Made by a program: the position numbers and the translations under genes
In this document: piece by piece, positions 14,153 through 23,424 of the stretch
Numbering within the stretch: the stretch's first letter is position 1
How the letters are laid out: every line of letters starts with the position of its first letter
Origin: Bacteroidales bacterium
Lineage (GTDB): Bacteria > Bacteroidota > Bacteroidia > Bacteroidales > Bacteroidaceae
DNA: 64,000 nt
Reading direction: 5' to 3'
Assembly: GCA_004556745.1 (NCBI GenBank)
Contig: SFFY01000007.1
Location: 13,664 to 77,663, forward strand
The notes under the pieces: generated by a model
The model's input: the letters and a program-made list of their open reading frames with translations, nothing else
Database searches by the model: none
Told to the model about the DNA's origin: nothing

Positions 14153-16777
14153 ATGACTGCCAACGAAATACGCGAAGCCTACAAGAAGTTCTTTGAATCG
14201 AAAGGACATCTCATCGTGCCCTCCGCACCAATGGTGATCAAAGACGACCCTACGCTGATGTTCACCAATGCCGGCATGAACCAGTTTAAGGATATCATTC
14301 TCGGCAACACCGAACCGAAATGCCGCCGACAGACCGACTCGCAAAAATGTCTGCGCGTGAGCGGCAAGCACAACGACCTCGAAGAGGTGGGCCACGACAC
14401 ATATCACCACACCATGTTTGAAATGCTCGGCAACTGGAGTTTCGGCGACTACTTCAAGGAAGAAGCCATCACGTGGGCGTACGAGTTTCTCGTGGACGTG
14501 CTGAAAGTCAACCCCGAGCATCTTTACGTCACCATTTTCGAGGGTTCAAAGGAAGAAGGCCTCGAGCGCGACAACGAAGCCGCCGCCATCTGGGGACGTT
14601 TCTTCCCCGAAAGCCACATCATCAACGGCAATAAGCACGATAACTTCTGGGAAATGGGCGACACCGGCCCTTGCGGTCCGTGCTCCGAGATACATATCGA
14701 CAGCCGCACGCCCGAAGAGCGCGCCGCTGTGCCGGGAGCAGAACTCGTGAACAAAGACAATCCGCAGGTCATCGAAATCTGGAATCTCGTGTTCATGCAG
14801 TACAACCGCAAGGCCGACGGCTCGCTCGAGCCGCTGCCGCATAAGGTGATTGACACTGGCATGGGTTTCGAGCGTCTCGTGCGCGTGATGCAGGACAAAC
14901 ATTCCAACTACGACACCGACGTATTCCAGCCCATCATTAAAAAGATTGGCGAACTCTCCGGCTATACCTACGGCGAAAAAGAAGAGACCGACGTGGCCAT
15001 GCGCGTAGTGGCCGACCACCTGCGTGCCATTGCCTTCTCCATTGCCGACGGGCAACTGCCCTCGAACGCCAAGGCAGGCTACGTAATCCGCCGCATCCTG
15101 CGCCGCGCCGTGCGCTACGCCTACACGTTCCTCGGCCAGCGCGAAGCCTTCCTCTACCGCCTTCTGCCCACCCTTGTGGAAGAAATGGGCGGAGCCTATC
15201 CCGAACTGCCGGCGCAGCAGACGCTCATCGGCCGCGTAATGAAAGAAGAGGAAGAGTCCTTCCTCCGCACCCTCTCGACAGGCATCTCGCTGCTTGAAGG
15301 CGTGATTGAGCAGACCGTGAAGGCAGGCCGCGACACCGTGGACGGCGAAAAGGCATTCACCCTCTTCGATACGTACGGCTTCCCCCTCGACCTCACGCAA
15401 CTTATCTGCTCCGAGAAGGGCCTGAAAGTAGACGAAGCCGGCTTCAACGCCGAGATGCAGAAACAGAAGGAGCGTGCCCGCAACGCTGCCGCCGTGGAAA
15501 CGGACGACTGGGTGGTGCTCGCAGAAGGCGAAACGCAGTTCGTGGGCTGGGACGGCCTCGAAGCCGAAAGCCGCATACTGCGCTACCGCCGCGTGCAGCA
15601 GAAGAAGCAGACCTATTACGAACTTGTGTTGGACACCACGCCTTTCTACGCCGAAATGGGCGGACAGGTGGGCGACCGGGGCACGCTGCAAAGCGAGACC
15701 GAAACGGTGGAAATCTTCGACGTGAAGCGCGAGAACAATCTGCCCATACATCTCACTAAAAAACTGCCCGCCAATCCCGCCGCCGCTTTCCATGCCACGG
15801 TGGACGCCGAGGCACGCCATGCCAGCGAAGCCAACCACACTGCCACGCACCTGCTTGACCAGGCCTTGCGTGAGGTGCTCGGCACGCACGTTGAGCAGAA
15901 AGGCTCGCTCGTAACGCCCGATTATCTGCGCTTCGACTTTTCGCATTTCCAAAAGGTAACGCCTGAGGAACTGCGTGAGGTGGAGCGGATTGTGAACCGC
16001 CGTATCCGCGAGGACATTCCTATGCAGGACCACCGCGATGTGCCTATCGAAGAGGCCAAGCAACTCGGTGCCATCGCCCTCTTCGGCGAGAAATACGGCG
16101 ACCGCGTGCGCGTGGTGCAGTTTGGCAAGAGCGTTGAATTTTGCGGCGGCTGCCACGCCAAGAGCACCGGGCGCATCGGCATGGTACGCATACTCTCCGA
16201 GAGCAGTGTCGCCGCCGGCGTGCGCCGCATCGAGGCCATCACGGGCAAGGCCGCCGAGGAAAGCATTTATGCGCAGGAGGACATCTTGCGCGGGTTGCAG
16301 AACTTCTTCGCCGGCGCAAAGGACCTCACGGCTGCCATTAAGAAAACCATCGAGGAAAACGACGGACTGAAGCGTCAGGTGGACGACTTCGTGAAAGAGC
16401 GCGTCACCGCCCTGCGCGACCGCCTCGTGCGCAACGCCACGGAGAAGGGCGGCGTGAAAGTGCTCAATGCCGTGCTCTCTACCAACATTGCGCCCGATGC
16501 CGTAAAGGACCTCGCATTCCAAATCTCCGGCATGCTGCCCGAAGACATGCTTTGCGTACTCGGCAGCACCTTTGAGGGCAAGCCGCTCCTCACGGTGATG
16601 ATCAGCAAAAACCTCGTGGAAGGACGCGGCTGGCACGCCGGCAACATGGTGCGCGAGGCTGCCAAACTCATCAAGGGCGGCGGCGGTGGTGCGCCCCACT
16701 TCGCCACGGCCGGCGGCAAGGACGCTTCCGGCTTGGAGCAGGCTGTAAGCCACGTGCTCGATATGGCCGGCATTTAA
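14153..16777 (+). CDS. alaS: Alanyl-tRNA synthetase
   Basis: An 874-residue cytosolic enzyme charging tRNA-Ala. The ATG at 14153 (MTANEIREAYKKFFESKGH) is the start normal for the family; the longer frame runs into repeat D. The N-terminal catalytic domain has PTLMFTNAGMNQFKD and HHTMFEMLGNWSFGDYF. The editing domain has its zinc ligands in ANHTATHLL and FCGGCHAKSTG. The C-terminal DHHA1 region carries GGGGGAPHFATAGGKD. A strong terminator follows. No unusual residues were seen. Confidence 0.98.
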   Translation: MTANEIREAYKKFFESKGHLIVPSAPMVIKDDPTLMFTNAGMNQFKDIILGNTEPKCRRQTDSQKCLRVSGKHNDLEEVGHDTYHHTMFEMLGNWSFGDYFKEEAITWAYEFLVDVLKVNPEHLYVTIFEGSKEEGLERDNEAAAIWGRFFPESHIINGNKHDNFWEMGDTGPCGPCSEIHIDSRTPEERAAVPGAELVNKDNPQVIEIWNLVFMQYNRKADGSLEPLPHKVIDTGMGFERLVRVMQDKHSNYDTDVFQPIIKKIGELSGYTYGEKEETDVAMRVVADHLRAIAFSIADGQLPSNAKAGYVIRRILRRAVRYAYTFLGQREAFLYRLLPTLVEEMGGAYPELPAQQTLIGRVMKEEEESFLRTLSTGISLLEGVIEQTVKAGRDTVDGEKAFTLFDTYGFPLDLTQLICSEKGLKVDEAGFNAEMQKQKERARNAAAVETDDWVVLAEGETQFVGWDGLEAESRILRYRRVQQKKQTYYELVLDTTPFYAEMGGQVGDRGTLQSETETVEIFDVKRENNLPIHLTKKLPANPAAAFHATVDAEARHASEANHTATHLLDQALREVLGTHVEQKGSLVTPDYLRFDFSHFQKVTPEELREVERIVNRRIREDIPMQDHRDVPIEEAKQLGAIALFGEKYGDRVRVVQFGKSVEFCGGCHAKSTGRIGMVRILSESSVAAGVRRIEAITGKAAEESIYAQEDILRGLQNFFAGAKDLTAAIKKTIEENDGLKRQVDDFVKERVTALRDRLVRNATEKGGVKVLNAVLSTNIAPDAVKDLAFQISGMLPEDMLCVLGSTFEGKPLLTVMISKNLVEGRGWHAGNMVREAAKLIKGGGGGAPHFATAGGKDASGLEQAVSHVLDMAGI

Positions 16778-16805
16778 TTTGTTTCTAAAAAAACATATAT
16801 AAAGG

Positions 16806-16840
16806 AAAGGCTGCGTCAATGCTTGGCGCAGCCTTTTTTA
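16806..16840 (+). terminator. Terminator of alaS
   Basis: A perfect 10-bp stem (16806-16815 with 16827-16836) ends in a run of six T. Confidence 0.85.
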
Positions 16841-16896
16841 TAAGAAAAATCATTTTCCAAGTAGCGAAAACGGCGCGGCGTTGTATCATATAATAG

Positions 16897-17424
16897 ATGG
16901 ACAAGCAAACATACATATCCTTAGCCCCCCTTTGCCGCAGCGCAGCCGAAGCGCAGGCGGCGCGATACGTGCAAGACGAGGCGGAAAGGGAGGACATCGT
17001 GCAGGATGTGTTGCTGAAAATGTGGGAGCAGCACGAGTTGCTGCAGTCCGACCCGCAGAAACTCAAAGCCTACGCCGCCACGCTGGCACGCAACCACTGC
17101 CTCAACAGGCAGAAGCACCGCCGGCGGCACCCTTTCCTAAGGTTCTTTTGGGGAGAGGAGCACGAAGAAACGCCCATGCCCGAGCCGGCAGAAAAGGAAA
17201 CGCCGCACAGCAGGCTGGAAAGCGAGGAAATGCAGCGCGTGTTCCGCACGGCACTCGCCCGACTGCCTGAAAACCAGCGCAAAATATTCCTGATGCGCAG
17301 CGAGCACGACCTGCCGTTCTGCGAAATAGCCAGCATTTTGGGCACATCCGAGTCGTCGGTGCGCGGCACGCTCTGCAAGGCGCGGGCGCGGCTTTTGGAA
17401 CTTATTAAAAAAGAAATCAGATGA
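16897..17424 (+). CDS. ECF-type RNA polymerase sigma factor
   Basis: A 175-residue sigma-70 family factor. Region 2 lies at about residues 20-70 (EREDIVQDVLLKMWEQ and the following helix). Region 4 is at about 115-170, with ALARLPENQRKIFLMRSEHD and a helix-turn-helix IASILGTSESSVRGTLCKAR. It directs polymerase to a small regulon in response to a signal, here presumably at the envelope. The next two genes look like its anti-sigma partner and a secreted protein, giving a three-gene unit. No consensus housekeeping promoter was found upstream, so it may be autoregulated. Confidence 0.92.
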   Translation: MDKQTYISLAPLCRSAAEAQAARYVQDEAEREDIVQDVLLKMWEQHELLQSDPQKLKAYAATLARNHCLNRQKHRRRHPFLRFFWGEEHEETPMPEPAEKETPHSRLESEEMQRVFRTALARLPENQRKIFLMRSEHDLPFCEIASILGTSESSVRGTLCKARARLLELIKKEIR

Positions 17425-17464
17425 ACAACCAAGCGAATTAAAAGAACCCACCTTATAGAAATAG

Positions 17465-18085
17465 ATGAACGACAAGGCATACATACAGCATTTGCTCGAC
17501 CGCTACATGACGGCCACGGCATCGGAGGACGAGGAACGGCGGCTCCGGGAATGGTTTGCCGCTCAGGACAATGTGCCCGAAGAATGGCAGCCCTACGCCA
17601 TACTGCTCACGGGTCGCGCGGCCGCCGCGCCGCGCAGGCATCGTCTGGCAAAATGGGCGGCGAGCGCGGCAGCAGCCGTCGTGATTGTGGCAGCGGGACT
17701 GTTTGCCCTTCACGCGCCGCAGCAGCCCGCACAGCCCGTGGCGCAAACCGTTGCCCCTCTTGCGCCTGCCGCCGTCCAGCAGCCCGCGCCTGCGGAAAAG
17801 GCCGCACCTGCCGAACCCCGTCTTGCCGCCGCCAAGCGCAAGGCACAGCCGGCGCTGCGCAGTGTCCCCGCCGTGGCGGAGCGTGCAAAGGAAGTACCCG
17901 CACCCGCAGAGCCGCCGGTAGAAGAAGCCCCGCCTTCGCCCGAAGCGCTCCAGTTGGTGGAAGAACTGCTGGCGCAGGCCATGGAAAACAAAGAGGACAA
18001 GGAAGAGCGCATGTGCCGCGAACTGATTGAGGAAGTTTTACACAATATATATTATACGTCTCACCAAACCGAACTGACATTATGA
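17465..18085 (+). CDS. Probable anti-sigma membrane protein
   Basis: A 206-residue protein with no family I can name. An N-terminal cytoplasmic part of about 65 residues (MNDKAYIQHLLDRYMTATAS) resembles the start of Bacteroidetes anti-sigma or sigma-linked proteins. One membrane helix follows at about 67-87 (ASAAAAVVIVAAGLFAL). Residues 90-165 are rich in Pro, Ala and Glu and probably span the periplasm, and a charged helical end follows. The position right after a sigma factor and the topology suggest an anti-sigma role; this is inference. Its stop overlaps the next start (ATGA). Confidence 0.6.
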   Translation: MNDKAYIQHLLDRYMTATASEDEERRLREWFAAQDNVPEEWQPYAILLTGRAAAAPRRHRLAKWAASAAAAVVIVAAGLFALHAPQQPAQPVAQTVAPLAPAAVQQPAPAEKAAPAEPRLAAAKRKAQPALRSVPAVAERAKEVPAPAEPPVEEAPPSPEALQLVEELLAQAMENKEDKEERMCRELIEEVLHNIYYTSHQTELTL

Positions 18086-19038
18086 AAAACCTAATTCTTC
18101 TTTTCGCCGCCGCGCTGGCAAGCCTCACCGCCACGGCACAGACCGCCTCCCTGAAAAATGCAGAAGCCTTGTTCCAAAAAACGAAGAACTGCACCCAGAC
18201 GAATTACAAATCCGAGCAGGGGCGCGACCGCTTGGACTCCACGTATTACCTCCGCTTGAAAACCTATGCGATGCCCTACGACAAGAAAAAGGACAAGGCA
18301 GCCTGCGACGCCGTGGTAGCCGAACTGCTCGACACCTATCAGAGGGAATCTCCGTCGGCCTCGGCCGGATTTTGCCAAAGTCGCCCCTTGAACGTCGCTG
18401 CCCACGACCAACAGCAGGTGAGCATATATTACGCCGAAAACAAAGACCCGTTCATCGCGGGCACCGAGGGGCGCAACTATGCCTTGCTGCGCTATGCCGA
18501 CCAGAACAACCCGACCTATCGCCGCGTGCACGGCGTGGAATGGTGGTACGACAAGGTAAATCGCCAAGCAAACTTTCGCGTGTTCCACATTTTCGGACCT
18601 GGCACGAAGCAGGCTTATGAAAAGTCGATCTTGAACGGCAACTCTTTTGAGAAAGAGGCAACTGGATTGTTGGAAAACCTGCTCTACCAAATAGAAATCC
18701 TTGGAAACTTTTACAAAAACGAGGATAACGAAATAGATCGCGCCACCGTGCAACTCATCAACGAGCGCATCGACGCATATCTTCATTCCCAAAAAAAGCC
18801 AGACGAACTAAACGCCCTCTTGATGAAACTTGAAAAAATCCCCGGCTACTACACCGAAGTGCTGGAAGGCAAAGACGAGCGCAAAGGCTACTCGCCCGCC
18901 GTGGCGGCACAGATGATCAGCGAAGAATTGCAGGGCAAAATATTCTGCATCACCACAGAAAGGCGCGGCAGCGAAGATTGCCGCCGCTACGGCGACAAGT
19001 CTAAGAACTTTCTGATACAAATCATTTTGGACAAATAG
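18082..19038 (+). CDS. Secreted protein of unknown function in the sigma-factor unit
   Basis: 318 residues with a signal peptide at about 1-19 (MKNLILLFAAALASLTATAQ). No family is recognised. The mature part is mixed helical and charged, with VEWWYDKVNRQANFRVFHIF in the middle. It has no clear T9SS tail and no lipobox, so it is probably periplasmic. The start codon overlaps the stop of the upstream gene by 4 bp (ATGA), so the two are translationally coupled and this protein is likely part of the sigma/anti-sigma response. Confidence 0.6.
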   Translation: MKNLILLFAAALASLTATAQTASLKNAEALFQKTKNCTQTNYKSEQGRDRLDSTYYLRLKTYAMPYDKKKDKAACDAVVAELLDTYQRESPSASAGFCQSRPLNVAAHDQQQVSIYYAENKDPFIAGTEGRNYALLRYADQNNPTYRRVHGVEWWYDKVNRQANFRVFHIFGPGTKQAYEKSILNGNSFEKEATGLLENLLYQIEILGNFYKNEDNEIDRATVQLINERIDAYLHSQKKPDELNALLMKLEKIPGYYTEVLEGKDERKGYSPAVAAQMISEELQGKIFCITTERRGSEDCRRYGDKSKNFLIQIILDK

Positions 19039-19096
19039 AAAGAAAGGGGATTTTCAAAAGCATCTCGTTTCCACAAATTCGGACTTCCTTATAAGC

Positions 19097-19122
19097 AAAG
19101 CGGCTTTTATGGCCGCTTTTTT
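19097..19122 (+). terminator. Terminator of the sigma-factor unit
   Basis: An 8-bp stem (19097-19104 with 19112-19119) runs into a T-run. The T-run overlaps the upstream box of the next promoter. Confidence 0.8.
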
Positions 19123-19152
19123 GCTTGCCCTCACTATTTTTACGTATCTTTG
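19120..19152 (+). promoter_or_regulatory. Promoter of the first beta-galactosidase
   Basis: TTTG at 19120-19123 lies 21 bp before TATCTTTG at 19145-19152. The TTTG box is made from the terminator's T-run. The start codon is 50 bp downstream. Confidence 0.65.
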
Positions 19153-19201
19153 CAAAATATAGCAAGAAAACTCATAATCCTATCAATATTAAAAATCTAA
19201 T

Positions 19202-22200
19202 ATGATGAAAACTAAATCATTGTTGCTCGCCTGCCTCGCCGCGCCTGCGCTGGCTATGGCGCAGCCGAATGTGGAGACGCAGCCGCTCGCCGGCTTCTAT
19301 TATGGCGACATGCAGGCTCCGACCGGCTGGGAATGGCAAAGCCCCGACTCGCTCGCTTACAACAAGCAGCAGCCGCACGCATGGTTCTTCTCCTTTGCCG
19401 ACACAGAAAGCGCGCGAAAGGTGCTGCCCGAACACAGCACGCTGTTCCAGTCGCTCAACGGCACATGGGATTTCCACTGGGTGCGCACACCCGAACAACG
19501 ACCCAAGAACTTTTACGAAACATCTTTCAGCACCGCCGATTGGGATAAGGTGGAAGTGCCGATGTGCTGGAACATCGCCGGCATCGGCAAGGACGGCAGC
19601 CTGAAATACGGCTTGCCCATCTACTCCAACCAGCGCGTCATCTTCCACCACAACGTGGCAGTGGGCGACTGGAAGGGCGGCGTGATGCGCGAGCCGCGCA
19701 AAAACTGGCTTACCTACGACTACCGCAACGAGGTGGGCTCGTACCGCCGCACGTTCACCGTGCCCGCCGACTGGAAGAACCAGGTGGTTTACCTCAACTT
19801 CGACGGCGTGGATTCTTTCTTCTACCTCTACATCAACGGCCGCTACGTAGGTTTCTCGAAAAACTCGCGCAACCTCGCACAGTTTGACATCACGCCTTAC
19901 CTGAAAGAGGGCGAGAATGTTTTGGCGGTCGAAGTGTACCGCAACAGCGACGCTTCGTTCCTCGAAAGCCAGGACATGTTCCGCCTGCCGGGCATCTACC
20001 GCGATGTCTACCTCACAGCGAAGCCTAAGGTGCAGGTGCGCGACATCGTGTGCATTCCCGACTACGATGCCACCTATACCAACGCCACGCTCAACATCAC
20101 TGCCAAGGTGCAAAACCTTGACAAGAAAAAGATTAAGGATTATACCATCGACTACGCCCTTTACGAGAACGAACTTTACGGCGAAAGCAACCAGCCCGTT
20201 GCAGGCGTGACGGCTGTTGCTACCCTCAAAGAACTGCTGCCCAACGTGGAGCAGGACGTTTGCGTGCGCCTCGAAGCCGGCACAAAGGTGAAGCCCTGGA
20301 GCGCAGAGCGCCCGCAGATGTATGTCCTCGTGGGACAGCTCAAAGACAAGAAGGGAAAGGTGGTTGAAACGTTCTCCACCTCCGTGGGCTTCCGCAAAAT
20401 CGAGGTGAAGCAGACGGAAGCGAAAGATGACGAGTTCAACCTCGCCGGTCGCTACTACTACCTCAACGGCAAGCCTATTAAGATGAAGGGTGTGAACCGC
20501 CACGAGAACAATCCCGACCGCGGCCACGCCATTACCCGCGAGCAAATGAAGCAGGAAGTGATGCTCATGAAGCGCGGCAACATCAACCACGTGCGCAACT
20601 CGCACTACCCCTGTGCGCCCTACTGGTACTATCTCTGCGACAAATATGGCATCTATCTCGAAGACGAAGCAAACATCGAGAGCCACCAATACTATTACGG
20701 CGATGCCAGTCTCTCGCACGTGCCGGAGTTTAAGAATGCCCACGTGGCCCGCAATATGGAAATGGTACACGCCCGCGTGAACCACCCCTCCGTATGTATT
20801 TGGAGTTTGGGCAATGAAGCCGGCCCGGGCAACAATTTCGTGGAAGCCTACAAAGCGATTAAGGCCTTCGATGCCTCACGCCCCGTGCAGTATGAGCGCA
20901 ACAACGACATCGTGGACATAGGTTCTAACCAATATCCCAGCATCGCGTGGGTACAGGGTGCCGTGAAGGGTAAATATAATCTCGTTTATCCCTTCCACAT
21001 CTCCGAATACGCCCACTCTATGGGCAACGCCGTGGGCAATCTCATCGACTACTGGGACGCTATCGAAAGCACCAACTTCTTTATAGGCGGCGCCATTTGG
21101 GACTGGGTGGACCAGGCGCAAAACTACTACGACGCCAAGACGGGCAGCAAGTTCTGGGCTTATGGCGGCGACTTTAACGACAAGCCCAACGACGGCACAT
21201 TCTGCATGAACGGCGTGATGCGCCCCGACCTCTCGCCCAAAGCGCAATATTTTGAGGTGAAGAAGGTGTATCAGAACGTGGGCGTCCGCGCTGTCGGCGA
21301 GCACAGCCGCACGATTGAGATTTTCAACAAGAATTACTTTGAAAGCCTCGCCGACTACGACATCATGTGGTCGCTTTGGAAGGACGGCGTTTGCATTTCC
21401 AAGCCCGCCGCACTGCCCATTCAGGGCGGCACGCTCAAAGCCCGCGAGCGCAAGACCGTTACCCTGCCCTTCGACCCCGCCAAACTTGAGGCAGCGAGCG
21501 AATATTTCGTGAAAATCCAGTTTGTGCTTAAAGCCGACAAACCTTGGGCCGAGAAGGGCTATGTGCAGATGGACGAGCAACTGCCTGTCAAGGCGGCCGA
21601 CATCACGCAAAGCGTCTACGCCGGCAGCAGCACGTTGCAGAAGCCCGTTGAAACCGCCGACGGCATCAACGTGACGGGCGAAGGCTTCAGCGTGACGTTC
21701 TCCAAGGCAGAAGGCACCATCAGCAACCTCACTTATGGCGACCAGACGGTGATTGAAAGCGGCAAGGGTCCGAAACTCGACGCGTTCCGCGCCCCCACCG
21801 ACAATGACAACTGGGCGATGTATAAGTGGGCGAGTTACGGTCTCGACAACCTGCACCACAAGGCCGTGTCCAGTTCGTACAGCCAGCGCAAGGACGGCGC
21901 GGTGCAACTTGCCTTCACCGTGGAAAGCCAGGCTCCTTACGCCACAAAGATGCACTACACCAACGGCGACCGCGAACCGCAGGGCACTTACACGTTTGAG
22001 GAAGACAAGAACCGACCCTTTGGCGACAACGACTTTAAGTTTACCACCAATCAGATTTGGACGGTCTATCCCGACGGCTCTATCGAATTGCAGAGCGCGA
22101 TTACGTCGAACAAGCCCAGTGCCGACCTCGCCCGCATCGGTTTTGCCATGCAGTTGCCCAAAGACCTCGACAACTTTACTTATTACGGTCGCGGCCCGGT

Positions 22201-23269
22201 CAATAACTACAACGACCGCAAGACGTCTCAGTTCATCGAACTGCATGCCCAGCGCGTTGGCGACGATATTATGCTGCCGAAGCCCCAAGCCATGGGCAAC
22301 CGCGAAGAGGTGCGCTGGTGCGCCCTCACCAACGACCGCGGCCAGGGTGTGCTCTTCGTGGCCGACGGACAGATGAGCGCATCGGCACTGCCGTACAGCC
22401 AGAAGGAACTCGCCGAGGCAGCCCATCCCTACCAGTTGCCCGTGAGCAGCGCCACGCACCTGCACCTCGACGCCAAGGTCACCGGCCTCGGCGGCAACAG
22501 TTGCGGACAGGGCGGCCCGCTCGCACCTGACTGCACCAAGGGCGACGACCACAACTTCGGCTTCATTATCCGTCCGCTCAACATCGGCCGCGCCATGCCC
22601 TCCGTCATCACCGAAAAGGCTGCCGTGAAAGGCATCGGCGAAAAGCCCATCACGATTTCCCGCTCCCGCACCGGCGTTGTGAGCATTGCTTCACCCTACG
22701 CTGACCGCAAGGTGATGTACACCGTGGGCAACAGCAAAAAGGCGCAAGCCTATGCCCAGCCCTTCGACCTGCGCGATGGCGGCACCGTCAAGGCATGGTA
22801 TGCCGACGCGCCCGCTCTGGTTATCGCCGGCACGTTTGCAAAGATTGAGGAAGTGCCCCTCGAGGTGATTTACGCTTCGAGCGTCGAGACTGGCGAAGGC
22901 GATGCCTCGCACCTCACCGACGGCGACCTCGGCTCGATTTGGCACACCATGTACAGCGTCACGCTGGCCAAATATCCCCACTGGGTGGACTTCGATGCCG
23001 CCGCCGTCAAGACGATGAAAGGCTTTGTCTACACGCCGCGCACCGACGGTCCGAACGGCCGCGTCAAGGACTTCGAAATCTACGTGAGCAACGATGCTGA
23101 AAATTGGGGCGAGCCCGTATGCAAAGGTTCGTTCAAGAACAGCGGCGAGCCGCAGCGCGTATTCTTCGCCAAGCCCGTCAAGGCACGCTACATCCGTTTC
23201 CGCGCCCTCAATGAGCAAAACGGCAACGACTACGCCTCTGGCGCAGAGTTCAGCCTCATTGCAGAGTAA
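19202..23269 (+). CDS. GH2 beta-galactosidase with C-terminal F5/8-type domain
   Basis: A 1355-residue secreted glycoside hydrolase. The signal peptide covers residues 1-20 (KSLLLACLAAPALAMAQ); ATG codons lie at 19202 and 19205. LacZ-like order: sugar-binding jelly roll (FYLYINGRYVGFSKNSR), two immunoglobulin-like domains, and a TIM barrel with the acid/base Glu539 in WSLGNEAGPG and the nucleophile Glu602 in ISEYAHSMGN. A beta-sandwich small-chain domain follows (DAFRAPTDNDNWA, FTYYGRGPVNNYNDR). Residues about 1220-1355 form a discoidin-like carbohydrate-binding domain (SHLTDGDLGSIWHT). It probably removes terminal beta-galactose from host or plant glycans in the periplasm or at the surface. 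It has its own promoter. Confidence 0.93.
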   Translation: MMKTKSLLLACLAAPALAMAQPNVETQPLAGFYYGDMQAPTGWEWQSPDSLAYNKQQPHAWFFSFADTESARKVLPEHSTLFQSLNGTWDFHWVRTPEQRPKNFYETSFSTADWDKVEVPMCWNIAGIGKDGSLKYGLPIYSNQRVIFHHNVAVGDWKGGVMREPRKNWLTYDYRNEVGSYRRTFTVPADWKNQVVYLNFDGVDSFFYLYINGRYVGFSKNSRNLAQFDITPYLKEGENVLAVEVYRNSDASFLESQDMFRLPGIYRDVYLTAKPKVQVRDIVCIPDYDATYTNATLNITAKVQNLDKKKIKDYTIDYALYENELYGESNQPVAGVTAVATLKELLPNVEQDVCVRLEAGTKVKPWSAERPQMYVLVGQLKDKKGKVVETFSTSVGFRKIEVKQTEAKDDEFNLAGRYYYLNGKPIKMKGVNRHENNPDRGHAITREQMKQEVMLMKRGNINHVRNSHYPCAPYWYYLCDKYGIYLEDEANIESHQYYYGDASLSHVPEFKNAHVARNMEMVHARVNHPSVCIWSLGNEAGPGNNFVEAYKAIKAFDASRPVQYERNNDIVDIGSNQYPSIAWVQGAVKGKYNLVYPFHISEYAHSMGNAVGNLIDYWDAIESTNFFIGGAIWDWVDQAQNYYDAKTGSKFWAYGGDFNDKPNDGTFCMNGVMRPDLSPKAQYFEVKKVYQNVGVRAVGEHSRTIEIFNKNYFESLADYDIMWSLWKDGVCISKPAALPIQGGTLKARERKTVTLPFDPAKLEAASEYFVKIQFVLKADKPWAEKGYVQMDEQLPVKAADITQSVYAGSSTLQKPVETADGINVTGEGFSVTFSKAEGTISNLTYGDQTVIESGKGPKLDAFRAPTDNDNWAMYKWASYGLDNLHHKAVSSSYSQRKDGAVQLAFTVESQAPYATKMHYTNGDREPQGTYTFEEDKNRPFGDNDFKFTTNQIWTVYPDGSIELQSAITSNKPSADLARIGFAMQLPKDLDNFTYYGRGPVNNYNDRKTSQFIELHAQRVGDDIMLPKPQAMGNREEVRWCALTNDRGQGVLFVADGQMSASALPYSQKELAEAAHPYQLPVSSATHLHLDAKVTGLGGNSCGQGGPLAPDCTKGDDHNFGFIIRPLNIGRAMPSVITEKAAVKGIGEKPITISRSRTGVVSIASPYADRKVMYTVGNSKKAQAYAQPFDLRDGGTVKAWYADAPALVIAGTFAKIEEVPLEVIYASSVETGEGDASHLTDGDLGSIWHTMYSVTLAKYPHWVDFDAAAVKTMKGFVYTPRTDGPNGRVKDFEIYVSNDAENWGEPVCKGSFKNSGEPQRVFFAKPVKARYIRFRALNEQNGNDYASGAEFSLIAE

Positions 23270-23295
23270 TTTGGGGAAACGAATAATATAAACGG

Positions 23296-23330
23296 GATAG
23301 GGGCGTAGGGCATACGCCCCTATTCTATAT
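23296..23330 (+). terminator. Hairpin after the beta-galactosidase
   Basis: A perfect 11-bp stem (23297-23307 with 23113+200, that is 23313-23323) with a 5-nt loop, followed by a mixed T-rich stretch. The stem sequence AGGGGCGTA/TACGCCCCT resembles repeat A. Confidence 0.6.
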
Positions 23331-23339
23331 CCCCCTACC

Positions 23340-23420
23340 CTCGTTTACTCGTCTACTCGTCAACTTGTTTACTAAAACCTACTCGTTTACTCGTCTACTT
23401 GTATACTTGTTTACTAAAAC
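23340..23420. repeat. 8-bp-period repeat, duplicated block (repeat F)
   Basis: Two direct blocks of about 40 bp (23340-23378 and 23380-23420), each made of CGTTTACT/CGTCTACT octamers and each ending TTGTTTACTAAAAC. The second block ends 5 bp before the esterase start codon. Confidence 0.8.
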
Positions 23421-23424
23421 TTCA

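Noticed and set aside
14546..16819. A very long open frame antisense to alaS (and similar ones antisense to the GH2, M6 and PspC genes)
   Set aside because: High GC leaves few stop codons on the opposite strand. The plus-strand proteins have clear family motifs and the antisense products resemble nothing known.
23365..23424. N-terminal extension of the esterase and similar extensions of the tyrosine phosphatase
   Set aside because: These residues are the octamer repeat F read as protein (FTKT, LLVYLFTK types). The later ATG codons fit the families.
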